The notes beneath the pieces are model-generated. The model worked only from the letters and a program-made list of their open reading frames with translations, was not told where the DNA came from and made no database searches. From Bacteroidales bacterium (lineage in GTDB: Bacteria; Bacteroidota; Bacteroidia; Bacteroidales; FEN-979): a DNA stretch of 64,000 nt. The position numbers and the translations under genes are program-made. Positions within the stretch are counted from its first letter, which is position 1, and every line of letters starts with the position of its first letter. This document shows, in pieces, positions 8,701-16,018 of this stretch. The stretch lies in the NCBI GenBank assembly GCA_030681475.1, contig JAUXWT010000058.1, positions 1-64,000 of the forward strand. The letters are read 5' to 3'.

Positions 8701-10511
8701 GTAATTAACACTTTGCTGCCTGTCAGCCCGATCGCTTTGAGTACTCCCCCGTTGTCAACGGTCAATGCCCTGGAGCCTGTAATTCTTAAAATCGACCCAT
8801 TTTCAAGCCATAAGGTACCATCGTTATTAATTGAAATATTTCCACCGGTGAACAATATTTTATTGCTTGCCTGAAATGTGCCGCTTTGGACGGTTAATAT
8901 GCCATTTACCGTTGCGTTGGTGGCCAGGGTTACCGTATTTGCAGCAGTCTTGTTGATGGTCAGGTTGAAAAGATTGCCTGCGCTCATGGTGAGATTTGAG
9001 CTGACAGAACCATATAACTCGACGGTACCGGCTGTCGGATTAAAGTCAGTGCGCCCATTGGTAAAGTCTTTGGCTGTTTTTATTGTTCCGCCGGTAATGT
9101 TGTTTGTAAAGGTATATGTAGGATCCGTTCTGATTAAAATACCCTGATCGGCAAAATTGAGCACGCCTCCGCTCATGGTAACAGATGAATTGGAGAGATA
9201 CGGCCACCAGCTTGGATTGTTACCCCCGTAAACGTTAAAATTACCGCCATATATATAAAGGTTTCCGCGCAAGTCAATATTTCCTCCATAATTGCTCAGA
9301 TTGATGGTACAACCTGTGTTGCAGTAGTAATTTCCAAAGATCCCGTCATCCAGCAAGTCGAAAGCTGTAAATGTTCCGCTGTTCAACAAATCAACGGAAC
9401 CTGCTGTCCAGTCATACTGTGCACAGGCGACGGTGGTTCCATTCATTCTCAACGAACCTCCCAGGGTTTTATTAACCTCCAGGTTATGGAAGGTCTCGTT
9501 TGAGCAGTACTGATGATAATCGCCTCCATTGAAGATCACCGTACCCGTGCCTTCAATAAAAGCGCCTGCTCCGACGCTGTTGATCCAGTCACCCCAGAGT
9601 GCCACTGTCTTTCCTGCCGGGTCAAATATTCCTTTCTGAATTGTAAGCGATCCTTTTAGCTGCATATAATAACTTGTGGCTAAGGCTATGGTTCCATCCG
9701 AATTAACTTTAACAGAATAGAAATAATCGTTGGTATTAATCTGTATTTCTTGTGTGCCTGACGATTTTTCAAAACTGAGGGTGCCGGCATTCATATAAAT
9801 GTTCCCTGAATTGACCAGGTTTCCTTTCAGAATTGTTGTGATATTGGGTTGACCGATAAGCGTTGCTCCCGTTCCGATGGTTAACCCCGATGAAATGGTT
9901 AGGGTTGAGGTGGATGAGGCGCCAATATAAACAGCAGCTCCTCCGGTCTTATTTAGCGTTAGTGTACCGAAATTGCTTCCGGCGCTGTTATTTGTTATGG
10001 TTGAGCTTGTTGTCCCCGTGAAGGTTACCCAGCATAATCCCATAGCTACCGAAGAACCCGTTGTAAATTCCCAGTTACCGCTTAGTTCCATTCTGGAACC
10101 ATAAAAGGCAGATAAAACCGCGGTGGAATTCCAGATTACATTGCCTGCGACTAATTTGCCCGTGTTAGCTGTAACTCCATACCCACCAATCGACAAGGCG
10201 CCATTAAATGTAGCTGTACCTGAGGCTGTGAGGGTTGCACTATTCGTAATACTTCCGCTTATGGTCAGCGTTGCTCCTGAATTCACCGTGAGGTTCTGGC
10301 ATACTCCGGTTACGCCTGATATCAGCGGCTGATTTACCGGAGCAGACGGAATGGAGACATTATCACTTGCAGCAGGCACACCGCTTGGCGACCAGTTGGT
10401 TGCTGTATTCCATGCTGTGCTGGTAGTTCCGGTCCAGGTTTTTTGAGAAAAAACATTCTCCGAAGCAAACAGCAACGAAATGATTACGATAACTGAAATA
10501 AACTTTTTCAT
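2793..10511 (-). CDS. Giant modular secreted protein with T9SS C-terminal sorting domain
   Basis: This 2572-residue protein starts with a Sec signal peptide (MKKFISVIVIISLLFASENVFSQ) and ends with a type IX secretion sorting domain of about 80 residues (IYPNPASVAVTVFS..., GLPPGLYFVKL, FKLVVMR), so it should cross both membranes and be released or anchored at the surface. The body consists of three modules that each open with a W-T-G...W...NW block (residues about 25, 722 and 1407). Each continues with many short beta-strand-like repeats rich in G, N, T and S, including recurring ITGGTIRT, EVNK and YDWTAG motifs, which suggests stacked beta-helix segments. Modules 2 and 3 are close at DNA level too. 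A short domain (VVQAGASATMIAGVKISFL) precedes the sorting signal. No catalytic motif is visible. Adhesin or matrix protein is the likeliest role, by inference only. Confidence 0.9.
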   Translation of the reverse strand: MKKFISVIVIISLLFASENVFSQKTWTGTTSTAWNTATNWSPSGVPAASDNVSIPSAPVNQPLISGVTGVCQNLTVNSGATLTISGSITNSATLTASGTATFNGALSIGGYGVTANTGKLVAGNVIWNSTAVLSAFYGSRMELSGNWEFTTGSSVAMGLCWVTFTGTTSSTITNNSAGSNFGTLTLNKTGGAAVYIGASSTSTLTISSGLTIGTGATLIGQPNITTILKGNLVNSGNIYMNAGTLSFEKSSGTQEIQINTNDYFYSVKVNSDGTIALATSYYMQLKGSLTIQKGIFDPAGKTVALWGDWINSVGAGAFIEGTGTVIFNGGDYHQYCSNETFHNLEVNKTLGGSLRMNGTTVACAQYDWTAGSVDLLNSGTFTAFDLLDDGIFGNYYCNTGCTINLSNYGGNIDLRGNLYIYGGNFNVYGGNNPSWWPYLSNSSVTMSGGVLNFADQGILIRTDPTYTFTNNITGGTIKTAKDFTNGRTDFNPTAGTVELYGSVSSNLTMSAGNLFNLTINKTAANTVTLATNATVNGILTVQSGTFQASNKILFTGGNISINNDGTLWLENGSILRITGSRALTVDNGGVLKAIGLTGSKVLITNNGATGSHEFHVNGTISAKYAIFEYNYGINIWSTATIDPLYPFDQCTFQYGVDRFLLISNSQEVTIRDANFPTAPVYNNVWKNNNAGRVTFRDATGTYAGAAYENDPYGRIDWIVTQPGLWTGAVSTNWHTAGNWDDLAVPTSVTNVTIPATAPNMPVISVNAFCNNLTLAGTLIVGNAIFQVGGNVAISGNLAMNNASGQMIIQGDVNWNSGSTATFTASSVIHAYGHWNFNAGANANLASGTVFFKGTTTKYIRSYSSSCSFSTLVSSKTGGAVVGLSDFSTQPLTVNGILRSDAGSPFISSSQHDLVVKSSVISNGALQCDAGAVRLAGTSQYILPNVNDYFNHLVFSQSGTVTINNTYTNSLNIKGDLHIDSGIFEAGSNIIFVGGNWNNSAGTAGFVEGSSRVIFNSGAQHQLCSTETFNQLEVNKANGKALRMQGGTVSCNEYDWTAGAVDVLTGSFSASILTDQGIAGNFYVNTGGAINLGGLSGFGHLKGNLYIYGGAINVLCGIPSEWGNANSSITMSGGELNVYPYGIEIVNNPSYTFTTNITGGTIRTQGSFENHRSDFMPTAGTVELYGSGNSGLNMYTGSLWGLTINKSVANSVSMVLGAVVNNTLTVQSGIFKVSNAVLATAGNIAVNNGGTLWMDLNSQLKVASTKTLNVNSGGLLKVLGTSGNEPVLTRNGASGYYNLIVNNGGTISARRASFYYMNAITVNATATVDLANPFDYCTFRYGGSGGMLTLNNSQDLTIRNAIFLMPASGYNVSKGVNAGNVVMKDASGDFSGELYENDFYLRVQWTASQPGLWTGAVSTNWHTAGNWDDLAVPTAVTNVTIPTGVPNMPIISAAAGCNSLTVNGNLTIGNAAVLVGGGMLVAGNLAMVSTLSRLIIQGDVFWIAGSTASSSAGAEIEVYGHWNFNEGANFQPGAGSVIFKGTITKDVRVYAAGCSFWNLVCSKTGGAYLLFSDPSTQPLSILGSLQTDAGAKFVSTSALNIIVKGNIISNGTIQCDAGSLFLDGATQSVTPNTNDYFNHLVFSQTGTVTINNTYTNILNVKGDLHIDSGVFNAGSNIIKVGGHWDNNVGTAAFSEGTSRVVFNGGNYHQYCQTNETFNILEVDKPLGGALRMANGSVGKTVVCNQYDWTAGALDALNGSFTAYDLADIDITGNYYVNPGGTINLTNNGGFVSLSGYLHIFGGTFNVWGAYNDSFWPGFGDAGIEMSGGILDFHDCGISIHADLHSFTESITGGTIRTSKGFLVDGSDFTPEGGTIEFYGTEVGVLNTANGGYVNNVVIQKSFISGMWSGIIYVSDVADINGDVLIQSGVLSANTGTIYVAGDWNNLVGDAGFDEGIRKVVFDGDGPSDLLSPEIFYDLEVNKTYGFSDGLEAFQYNQQFHVTNNLHIIDGTMKLSYGTDLFVNGDFTIDFNAGMNTYASARLHIGKNWTNANTSSSETAGFYLGHVTTVGNYTVVTFNGTTDQILTSNCPEEGFRYLKIDKPSGTFRPNTNIRSYNYVNILNGGWEDNIDGLTHYFHDDFIVYSTGAFFSSPLNTVEFLGQESSVLSYLSTTGSFHNLVINKGADDGVIQNGNVGCLFGGNLTVENGTYNLNGNNLWVEGDLTVNDDGVLSMPAASLLTLTNNNSLSVNTGGRIEIAGTSGSNATIRADVPTARYAFNVNSGSTIAADNGLFKNMDANGINVKSGAIIDPAHAFKGCTFQDGVSGGTLLRINNSQEINILNATFPANTWGGASNVSKTVSNGHVYFMDYTGPFSGEAFDNDAFDRITWVPVNTTATGTVVSPNSVCFDATNTITVAGGGTTFVVQAGASATMIAGVKISFLYGTTVLPGGYMHGYITTTNNYCGGLPKAMVATVYEGGEQEGEELANSMLSTSMFAIYPNPASVAVTVFSKDVILPGKVQVEMYDLRGDRIFSASYTGERKHEFTLNGLPPGLYFVKLATGDRVESFKLVVMR
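6236..8354 (-). repeat. Long-period internal repeat of the giant secreted protein gene
   Basis: The segment encoding GLWTGAVSTNWHTAGNWDD occurs at about 8297-8352 and again at about 6238-6291, a period of about 2060 bp or 687 codons. The regions that follow each copy keep the same order of motifs (signal around YDWTAG, ITGGTI, LTINKS). A third, more divergent copy begins at the N-terminus (about 10440). This indicates duplication of whole modules within the gene. Confidence 0.75.
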
Positions 10512-10538
10512 GACCTTGGTTTTTAGTTTATAAAATAT

Positions 10539-10697
10539 TCATTTAATATTTTTACCTGATTTTCTTTTACCTGCCCTCTTTTTTATTTCATCTGACTGCA
10601 ACGCATCAATTAATTTTTTCAGCGCATCATTTTCCGCTTTACCATCTTCCAATAACTGCTGTATCATTTTCACCGCACTTTCGTGTTTTTCTTTCAT
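10539..10697 (-). CDS. Small coiled-coil protein, 52 residues, unknown function
   Basis: An ATG at 10697 opens a 52-codon frame ending in TGA at 10539, only 27 bp upstream of the giant secreted protein and on the same strand. The product starts MKEKHESAVKMIQQLLEDGK, continues as a heptad-like helix (DALKKLIDALQ) and ends in a basic tail (KKRAGKRKSGKN). It has no signal peptide or membrane segment. I do not recognise a family. Clean amphipathic composition and position support a real gene; the absence of a strong ribosome binding site lowers confidence. The remaining spacer 10698-10878 is AT-rich and holds no other gene I can support. Confidence 0.5.
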   Translation of the reverse strand: MKEKHESAVKMIQQLLEDGKAENDALKKLIDALQSDEIKKRAGKRKSGKNIK

Positions 10698-10878
10698 GCA
10701 CCATATCATATGAAAACAGTCGCAAGATTACAGCCGTATTTATATTATTGCAAGAATCATGGCAATACAATAGTGACACGAAAGGATAAATCGTGGTCAC
10801 ATTATTGATACATAAATCATATATATCTGTTTATCAGATATATATGAATTAAACAAAATAAGGTTGGTTATGAACTGA

Positions 10879-12789
10879 TCAGAGGTTGAACAGGAAATTC
10901 ACGAGATTTTCATCGCTGTTGGCCAGGTTAATTTTCTTGCGTAACCGGGTTCGGGCCACATTGATGCTGTGTACACTCTGATGGGTAATGGAGGCAATAT
11001 CCTTGGTAGTCATATTCAACCGGAGAAAAGCGCATAATTTCCTCTCATTTGGCGACAGGTTCGGGTAACATTCATTCAATTTTTCATAGAAATCTTTATG
11101 AACTTGGGTAAACCGGAGCTCAAACTCTTTCCAACTTGTAGCCCTGTCGCCATTCCGGATCTTTGCAAACACTGCGTTCACTATATCGGCCGGCTCTCCG
11201 TTCCGGATAGCTATTTCGAGCGTTTCCATCATTTCAGCAACAGTTTCGTTCCTCTTGATAATGGACATGGCATTACAAGTCAGCTCTTTATTCCTCAATT
11301 CAAGCTCCATTTCCAGACGCTTTGACTGTTGCTCAGCCATAAACCTCGCCTGTTTGGTGTTCCTTGCTTTGAGCCGGAGGATCAGGATGATTGAAAGCAG
11401 AATAACAACCAAAGTGAATGCAGCAATGCCTGACATTAAATAGACATTCCATTTAAGCTCCGCATCTTTTTTTAACATTTCATTATCCAGCCTCATCTTC
11501 TCACTTTCAAATCGTGCCTGGAATTCAGTAAGCCTCGCATCACTCTCAGTCGTAAATACAGAGTCTTTGAGTACAATAAACTGCTTCATGATTTTCAGAG
11601 CCAGGAAGGGATTCCCTGATTTTTCATATGCCTCGGCAAGACTTTGCAGATTGCCTATTTGCATGGGTTTAAGATTGTTTTTGATGGCATAGTCCTGCGA
11701 AAAGTGGAAATATTCCACAGCCTTTACATAATCACCTGTTGAAAGATAATACCTGCCAAAAGTATTATACAACCTGGATAAATCGTCACCCAACCCCTCT
11801 TTTTTGACAATCGGTGATGCCTGGTTAAGGTAAGACAAGCATTTGTCATACTGCTCCATCGACAGGTAGGTGGCGGCAATATACGACAATCTCCTGCCGA
11901 CTTTTTCCATTTTTCCCTGGCTGTGTTCAATCTCCAAAGTCTGCAGAAAATAATTCAAAGCTTCTGAATATTTTTCCCAGGCTTTATAAACAATTCCAAG
12001 GTTATTTAACCGGATGGCGATCATGGATTGGTTCCCCACCGATCTGGCTATGTCAAGTGATTCTTTATAGTATATGACCGCTTCGTCATACTTACCCCAT
12101 TGCTCATAAATTTTTCCGATGTTGTTCAGATCGGTTGAAATCTGAACAGGGTCACCGATCGCGCGATCAATCTCCAGCGCCTTGATATTGTTTTCTAGTC
12201 CAAGGTTGTAGTCTCCCCATTCGGTATAGATCGATCCGATGTTGCTGTACATGCTGGCGGCCTGACTTTTAAAGCCCCCTTTTATTGAAAGTACAAGGCT
12301 CTCCTGCAAATATTTAAGGGCTTCCAGATGGTGGTCGGTAATATAATAACAGTAACCGACATCGCCAATCCTGTTAATATATCCTTCAGATTCTGTTCCT
12401 CCCAATTTCTTTTCGATGTTCGCCGATTCGAGATAGAATCCGGTGGCTACCTTCAGGTTATCAAGGTAGTAGGATGCCTCGGCCAGAATAAAAAGCGCTC
12501 TGGCTTCCTCTCTTAGATTTTTTATTTTACGTGCATGCTGCAGCGCCTCAGTAGCGTGGAGAATTGCTTGTTCAGGCTTATTTTCCAATATTTTAGCGGC
12601 AAAATCGTTAAAAATCCTGGCTCTGTCAATCTGTTTGGCCGATGCGATGATCTGTTTAATGCTGTCGCTCTCTCCTCCGGCCGAGGCAGATAAAACGGAT
12701 AAAAAAAATATCGGAAAAAAAACGAAAAGGCCAAGTGGAGGGCAGGTCAGTATTCTCAACATACGGCAAAAAACAGTAAAATTAGTCAT
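10879..12789 (-). CDS. TPR sensor-like protein with one membrane segment and a LuxR-type DNA-binding domain
   Basis: This 636-residue protein has an N-terminal signal or anchor (residues about 10-35). An array of about eight tetratricopeptide repeats (about 50-400) follows, with motifs such as NNIGKIYEQWGKYDEAV and NNLGIVYKAWEKYSEAL. A single transmembrane helix lies at about 447-470, then a coiled coil, and a C-terminal LuxR/GerE-like helix-turn-helix (NERKLCAFLRLNMTTKDIA...SVHSINVARTRLRKKI). This architecture is common in Bacteroidota, where the periplasmic TPR part is thought to sense a signal and the cytoplasmic end to bind DNA. It sits behind no obvious operon partner, but the giant secreted protein lies downstream on the same strand, so local regulation is possible though not shown. 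Confidence 0.85.
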   Translation of the reverse strand: MTNFTVFCRMLRILTCPPLGLFVFFPIFFLSVLSASAGGESDSIKQIIASAKQIDRARIFNDFAAKILENKPEQAILHATEALQHARKIKNLREEARALFILAEASYYLDNLKVATGFYLESANIEKKLGGTESEGYINRIGDVGYCYYITDHHLEALKYLQESLVLSIKGGFKSQAASMYSNIGSIYTEWGDYNLGLENNIKALEIDRAIGDPVQISTDLNNIGKIYEQWGKYDEAVIYYKESLDIARSVGNQSMIAIRLNNLGIVYKAWEKYSEALNYFLQTLEIEHSQGKMEKVGRRLSYIAATYLSMEQYDKCLSYLNQASPIVKKEGLGDDLSRLYNTFGRYYLSTGDYVKAVEYFHFSQDYAIKNNLKPMQIGNLQSLAEAYEKSGNPFLALKIMKQFIVLKDSVFTTESDARLTEFQARFESEKMRLDNEMLKKDAELKWNVYLMSGIAAFTLVVILLSIILILRLKARNTKQARFMAEQQSKRLEMELELRNKELTCNAMSIIKRNETVAEMMETLEIAIRNGEPADIVNAVFAKIRNGDRATSWKEFELRFTQVHKDFYEKLNECYPNLSPNERKLCAFLRLNMTTKDIASITHQSVHSINVARTRLRKKINLANSDENLVNFLFNL

Positions 12790-12891
12790 CCAAGTCAGGC
12801 AGTAAAATCAATGACTAAAATTATGGAATTCTGTTTAATAATTAACAAAAAATAACTGACTTTTGCAAAATCAATCAAAAACTGAAAAATC

Positions 12892-14667
12892 ATGGCCGGA
12901 AAAACATTTGCCGAAAAGATCTTTGGCGCCCAAACAGGCAGCATCGTATTTGCCCGTCCCGATATTATTTTATCACACGACAATACGTCAAGCATCTACA
13001 GTACCTTTAAAAAAATGGGAGGCGCCACCCTGGCCAACCCAGATGCACTGCTGATCACGCTTGATCATAACGCTCCTCCCACCAACTCAAAACTCGCGAA
13101 TGATTACCAGGTGATCCGTGATTTTGTGGAAAAATTCGGGGTTAAAAAGTTTCATGATGCCGGCGACGGAATCTGCCACCAGTTGATGTCATACTATGCA
13201 AAACCCGGCATGATCATCGTGGGAAGCGACAGTCATACGAGCACGGCCGGGGCGTACAATGCGTTTGCGGCCGGGATCGACCGCACCGAGACTGCCGGAC
13301 TGTGGAAGCAGGGCGAAACATGGTTCCGGGTTCCGGAGTCTGTAAAAATAACATTGAGGGGGAAACTCCAGCAGGGAGTCTATGCAAAGGACCTTGCCCT
13401 GTGGATCATCGGCATGATCGGGTCAAGCGGAGCAGATTATATGTCGATTGAATATCATGGCGATGGCGTAAGTACCCTGACGGTTTCCGACCGCATGGTA
13501 CTGTCGAACCTGGCCTCGGAAATGGGCGCAAAGAATGCAGTTTTTCCAGCCGATGAGGTACTCAAATCCCATCTTGGTCAGAACTTTGAAGGAGTATGGG
13601 CCGACGATGATGCCAACTACCTGAAAGAAATCGGGATCAAGTTAAATGATGTTTTCCCGGTCGTGGCAGCTCCGCACCATGTGGATAATGTCAAAGCCGT
13701 TTCGGAGGTCCAGGGGACGAAGATCCACCAGGCGCTGATCGGTACCTGCACCAATGGCCGTCTGCAGGACTTGCGCGAAGCGGCAGCCGTGCTGAAGGGG
13801 AAAAAAGTTCCCAAATATATGCAGCTTCAGATCATTCCTGCATCCAGGGAGATATTCATGCAAGCCATGAAGGAGGGACTGATCGAACTCTTTATGGAGT
13901 CGGGAGCCAATGTCCTTTCTGCCTCCTGCGGGCCATGCCTTGGTACCGGCCAGGGCATTCCTGCCGACAACTTCAATGTGATCTCCACCGCCAACCGCAA
14001 TTTCAAAGGCCGGATGGGAAACGCCACCTCAAATATTTATCTGGCTTCACCGGCTACAGTAGCCATCTCAGCATTAAAAGGCGAGATCACCGATCCGCGG
14101 GGGATTGTTGGCACAGATAAATTTCCATTTCATGCACCACAAAGCGCCACCGTGGATATAAAGGCTGGCGATGACCGCCTGACCGGCAGGACATGGAATT
14201 ATGCCGACGTTGACAACCTCAACACCGACCAGATGTTCGCAGGCAACCTCACCTACAATGTGCAGAGTACAGAGCCGGAGAAAATCATGCCCCACCTCTT
14301 CAAGGGTTTCGACGACAGCTTTTCAGACCGTGTAAAAGCAGGCGACATCATCATGGCCGGAGCTAACTTCGGTTGCGGAAGTTCCCGGGAACATCCATCG
14401 GTGGGGCTGGCATTTGCCGGAGTTAAAGCAGTGATCTGCAAGTCAGTAAACCGCATATTCTATCGTTCAGCGGTGAACCAGGGGCTCCCGATCCTGCTCG
14501 TGCCTGATGCAGTGGATGCATTCAAACAGGGCGACCCGGTAAGCATTGATTTTGGGAAAGGGCTGGTATTCATTGGAACCAGGGAATTTTCATTTGCCCC
14601 GCTCCCTTCGAAACTGATGGAGATTTTCGAAGCCAAAGGACTTGTGAACTACGTTAAAAACAAATGA
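12892..14667 (+). CDS. Aconitase-family hydro-lyase with large and small subunits fused
   Basis: This 591-residue protein unites the three-domain 4Fe-4S catalytic part (about 1-400) and the swivel domain (about 440-590), which are separate subunits in LeuC/LeuD and AksD/AksE enzymes. The three cluster ligands are Cys286 (TCTNG), Cys346 and Cys349 (SCGPC). Substrate-loop motifs GSDSHTSTAGA and GCGSSREH (about 494-501) are present. The family isomerises hydroxy acids such as citrate, homocitrate or isopropylmalate by dehydration and rehydration. The sequence resembles the homoaconitase/isopropylmalate group more than classical AcnA or AcnB, yet no leucine genes lie nearby, so it may act as the aconitase of the TCA cycle. 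Substrate cannot be decided here. Its stop overlaps the next gene by 4 bp. Confidence 0.85.
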   Translation: MAGKTFAEKIFGAQTGSIVFARPDIILSHDNTSSIYSTFKKMGGATLANPDALLITLDHNAPPTNSKLANDYQVIRDFVEKFGVKKFHDAGDGICHQLMSYYAKPGMIIVGSDSHTSTAGAYNAFAAGIDRTETAGLWKQGETWFRVPESVKITLRGKLQQGVYAKDLALWIIGMIGSSGADYMSIEYHGDGVSTLTVSDRMVLSNLASEMGAKNAVFPADEVLKSHLGQNFEGVWADDDANYLKEIGIKLNDVFPVVAAPHHVDNVKAVSEVQGTKIHQALIGTCTNGRLQDLREAAAVLKGKKVPKYMQLQIIPASREIFMQAMKEGLIELFMESGANVLSASCGPCLGTGQGIPADNFNVISTANRNFKGRMGNATSNIYLASPATVAISALKGEITDPRGIVGTDKFPFHAPQSATVDIKAGDDRLTGRTWNYADVDNLNTDQMFAGNLTYNVQSTEPEKIMPHLFKGFDDSFSDRVKAGDIIMAGANFGCGSSREHPSVGLAFAGVKAVICKSVNRIFYRSAVNQGLPILLVPDAVDAFKQGDPVSIDFGKGLVFIGTREFSFAPLPSKLMEIFEAKGLVNYVKNK

Positions 14668-15998
14668 AAAAACTACTGCTAACATCCCTTTTCGTGGTCC
14701 TGTCGCTGACCCTGGCGTTGGTGTTGAGGCAATTCTTCCCGAAATACTCGGGAATGCTTATTTTCTTCTTCTCTTTTTTACTTTTTGACGGTTACCTTTG
14801 GATCTCCGTTCGCAGATCGCTGAAAAAATTTGGTCCGCTGATACGGGGATTGGCTGTTGCTCTTTTCTGGCTGCCGGTGGCTCTCCTGTTTTTTCTCATG
14901 GTTTTCGGATATTTTATCCCTTTCCTTAAATGGAACATGCCGGTGCGCACCTATCTCCAGAGTTTCATCCTGACCCTTTTCCTCACGCTGATCTTTCCGA
15001 TCCTCACCCTCATCCTGGCAGATATTATCCGGATCATTAAATTCTTCATCCGCCTTGCCATCCATGGAATGACAAGCGCTAAATTATCAATATCACGGTT
15101 TAAACCACTGTTAATTGCTGGCTGGCTCCTGGGAGCAGTTGTTTTTTTGAGCATGACGGCAGGCACGCTATTCTGGCAATTTGATTTCAACTTGCATAAG
15201 GAAGTGATCACATTGGAGGATCTTCCGCCGGCATTTGAAGGGTTCAAAATAGTCCAGTTCTCAGATGTTCACCTTGGAAGCTGGGGAGTTAGAGAGCGTT
15301 TGGAGGAAGCGATGGATGATATCAACAGTCTTCAGCCCGATGTGATCTTCTTTACCGGGGATATGTTCAATTATTATACTGCCGACGGCGATGGGTTTCA
15401 GGATATTTTAAAAACGTTACACGCCCCCTGGGGGATCTATGCCATCCTGGGCAATCACGATTACGGAGACTACATCACCTGGTCATCGGTGGATGCCAAA
15501 CGCAGGAACATGGAAGATTTGATAACTTACTATAATGACCTTGGATGGAAACTGCTCCGGAATTCCAATGATATCCTGAAAAAAGGAGCCGACAGCATTG
15601 CCGTGATCGGGGTCGAAAACTGGGGTGCCACAAGGCGTTTTCAAAGGTTTGGAGACGTCGATATCGCTCAAAGAGGAACTGAAACGATGGCCATTCAGTT
15701 ATTGCTTTCACATGACCCTTCGCATTGGGACAGCATTGTAAGTAAAAAACATCAAAATATCGATGTGACCTTCTCCGGACACACCCATGGCGGACAGGTC
15801 GGTATTGACTTCTGTGGATTACACTGGAGCCCGGTGAAATGGGTATCGCGCTTGTGGTGCGGGATCTATAAAAATCCCGCTTCAGAAACGCCCCAATATC
15901 TTTATGTAAACCAAGGATTAGGTAACATTGGTTACTCCGGACGTATCGGTATTTTACCTGAAATAACCCTGATCACCCTGAAGAGAGCATCCGATTAG
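14664..15998 (+). CDS. Membrane-anchored metallophosphoesterase
   Basis: The 444-residue product has four to five hydrophobic segments in the first 175 residues and a calcineurin-like phosphoesterase domain behind them. The metal-binding motifs are in order: FSDVHLG, FTGDMFN, LGNHDYGDY, then a later H in LLSHDPSHW and FSGHTHGGQ. This fits the family that includes YkuE-like and UDP-diacylglucosamine-hydrolase-related enzymes, with an unknown substrate, probably at the membrane. The start codon overlaps the stop of the hydro-lyase gene (ATGA), so the two are translationally coupled although no shared pathway is evident. Confidence 0.88.
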   Translation: MKKLLLTSLFVVLSLTLALVLRQFFPKYSGMLIFFFSFLLFDGYLWISVRRSLKKFGPLIRGLAVALFWLPVALLFFLMVFGYFIPFLKWNMPVRTYLQSFILTLFLTLIFPILTLILADIIRIIKFFIRLAIHGMTSAKLSISRFKPLLIAGWLLGAVVFLSMTAGTLFWQFDFNLHKEVITLEDLPPAFEGFKIVQFSDVHLGSWGVRERLEEAMDDINSLQPDVIFFTGDMFNYYTADGDGFQDILKTLHAPWGIYAILGNHDYGDYITWSSVDAKRRNMEDLITYYNDLGWKLLRNSNDILKKGADSIAVIGVENWGATRRFQRFGDVDIAQRGTETMAIQLLLSHDPSHWDSIVSKKHQNIDVTFSGHTHGGQVGIDFCGLHWSPVKWVSRLWCGIYKNPASETPQYLYVNQGLGNIGYSGRIGILPEITLITLKRASD

Positions 15999-16018
15999 CA
16001 AATAGGCAAACCGGAACA

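Noticed and set aside
3133..10332. Many frames of 60-157 codons on the plus strand opposite the giant secreted protein.
   Set aside because: They follow the third-codon pattern of the minus-strand gene and have no start signals or recognisable domains.
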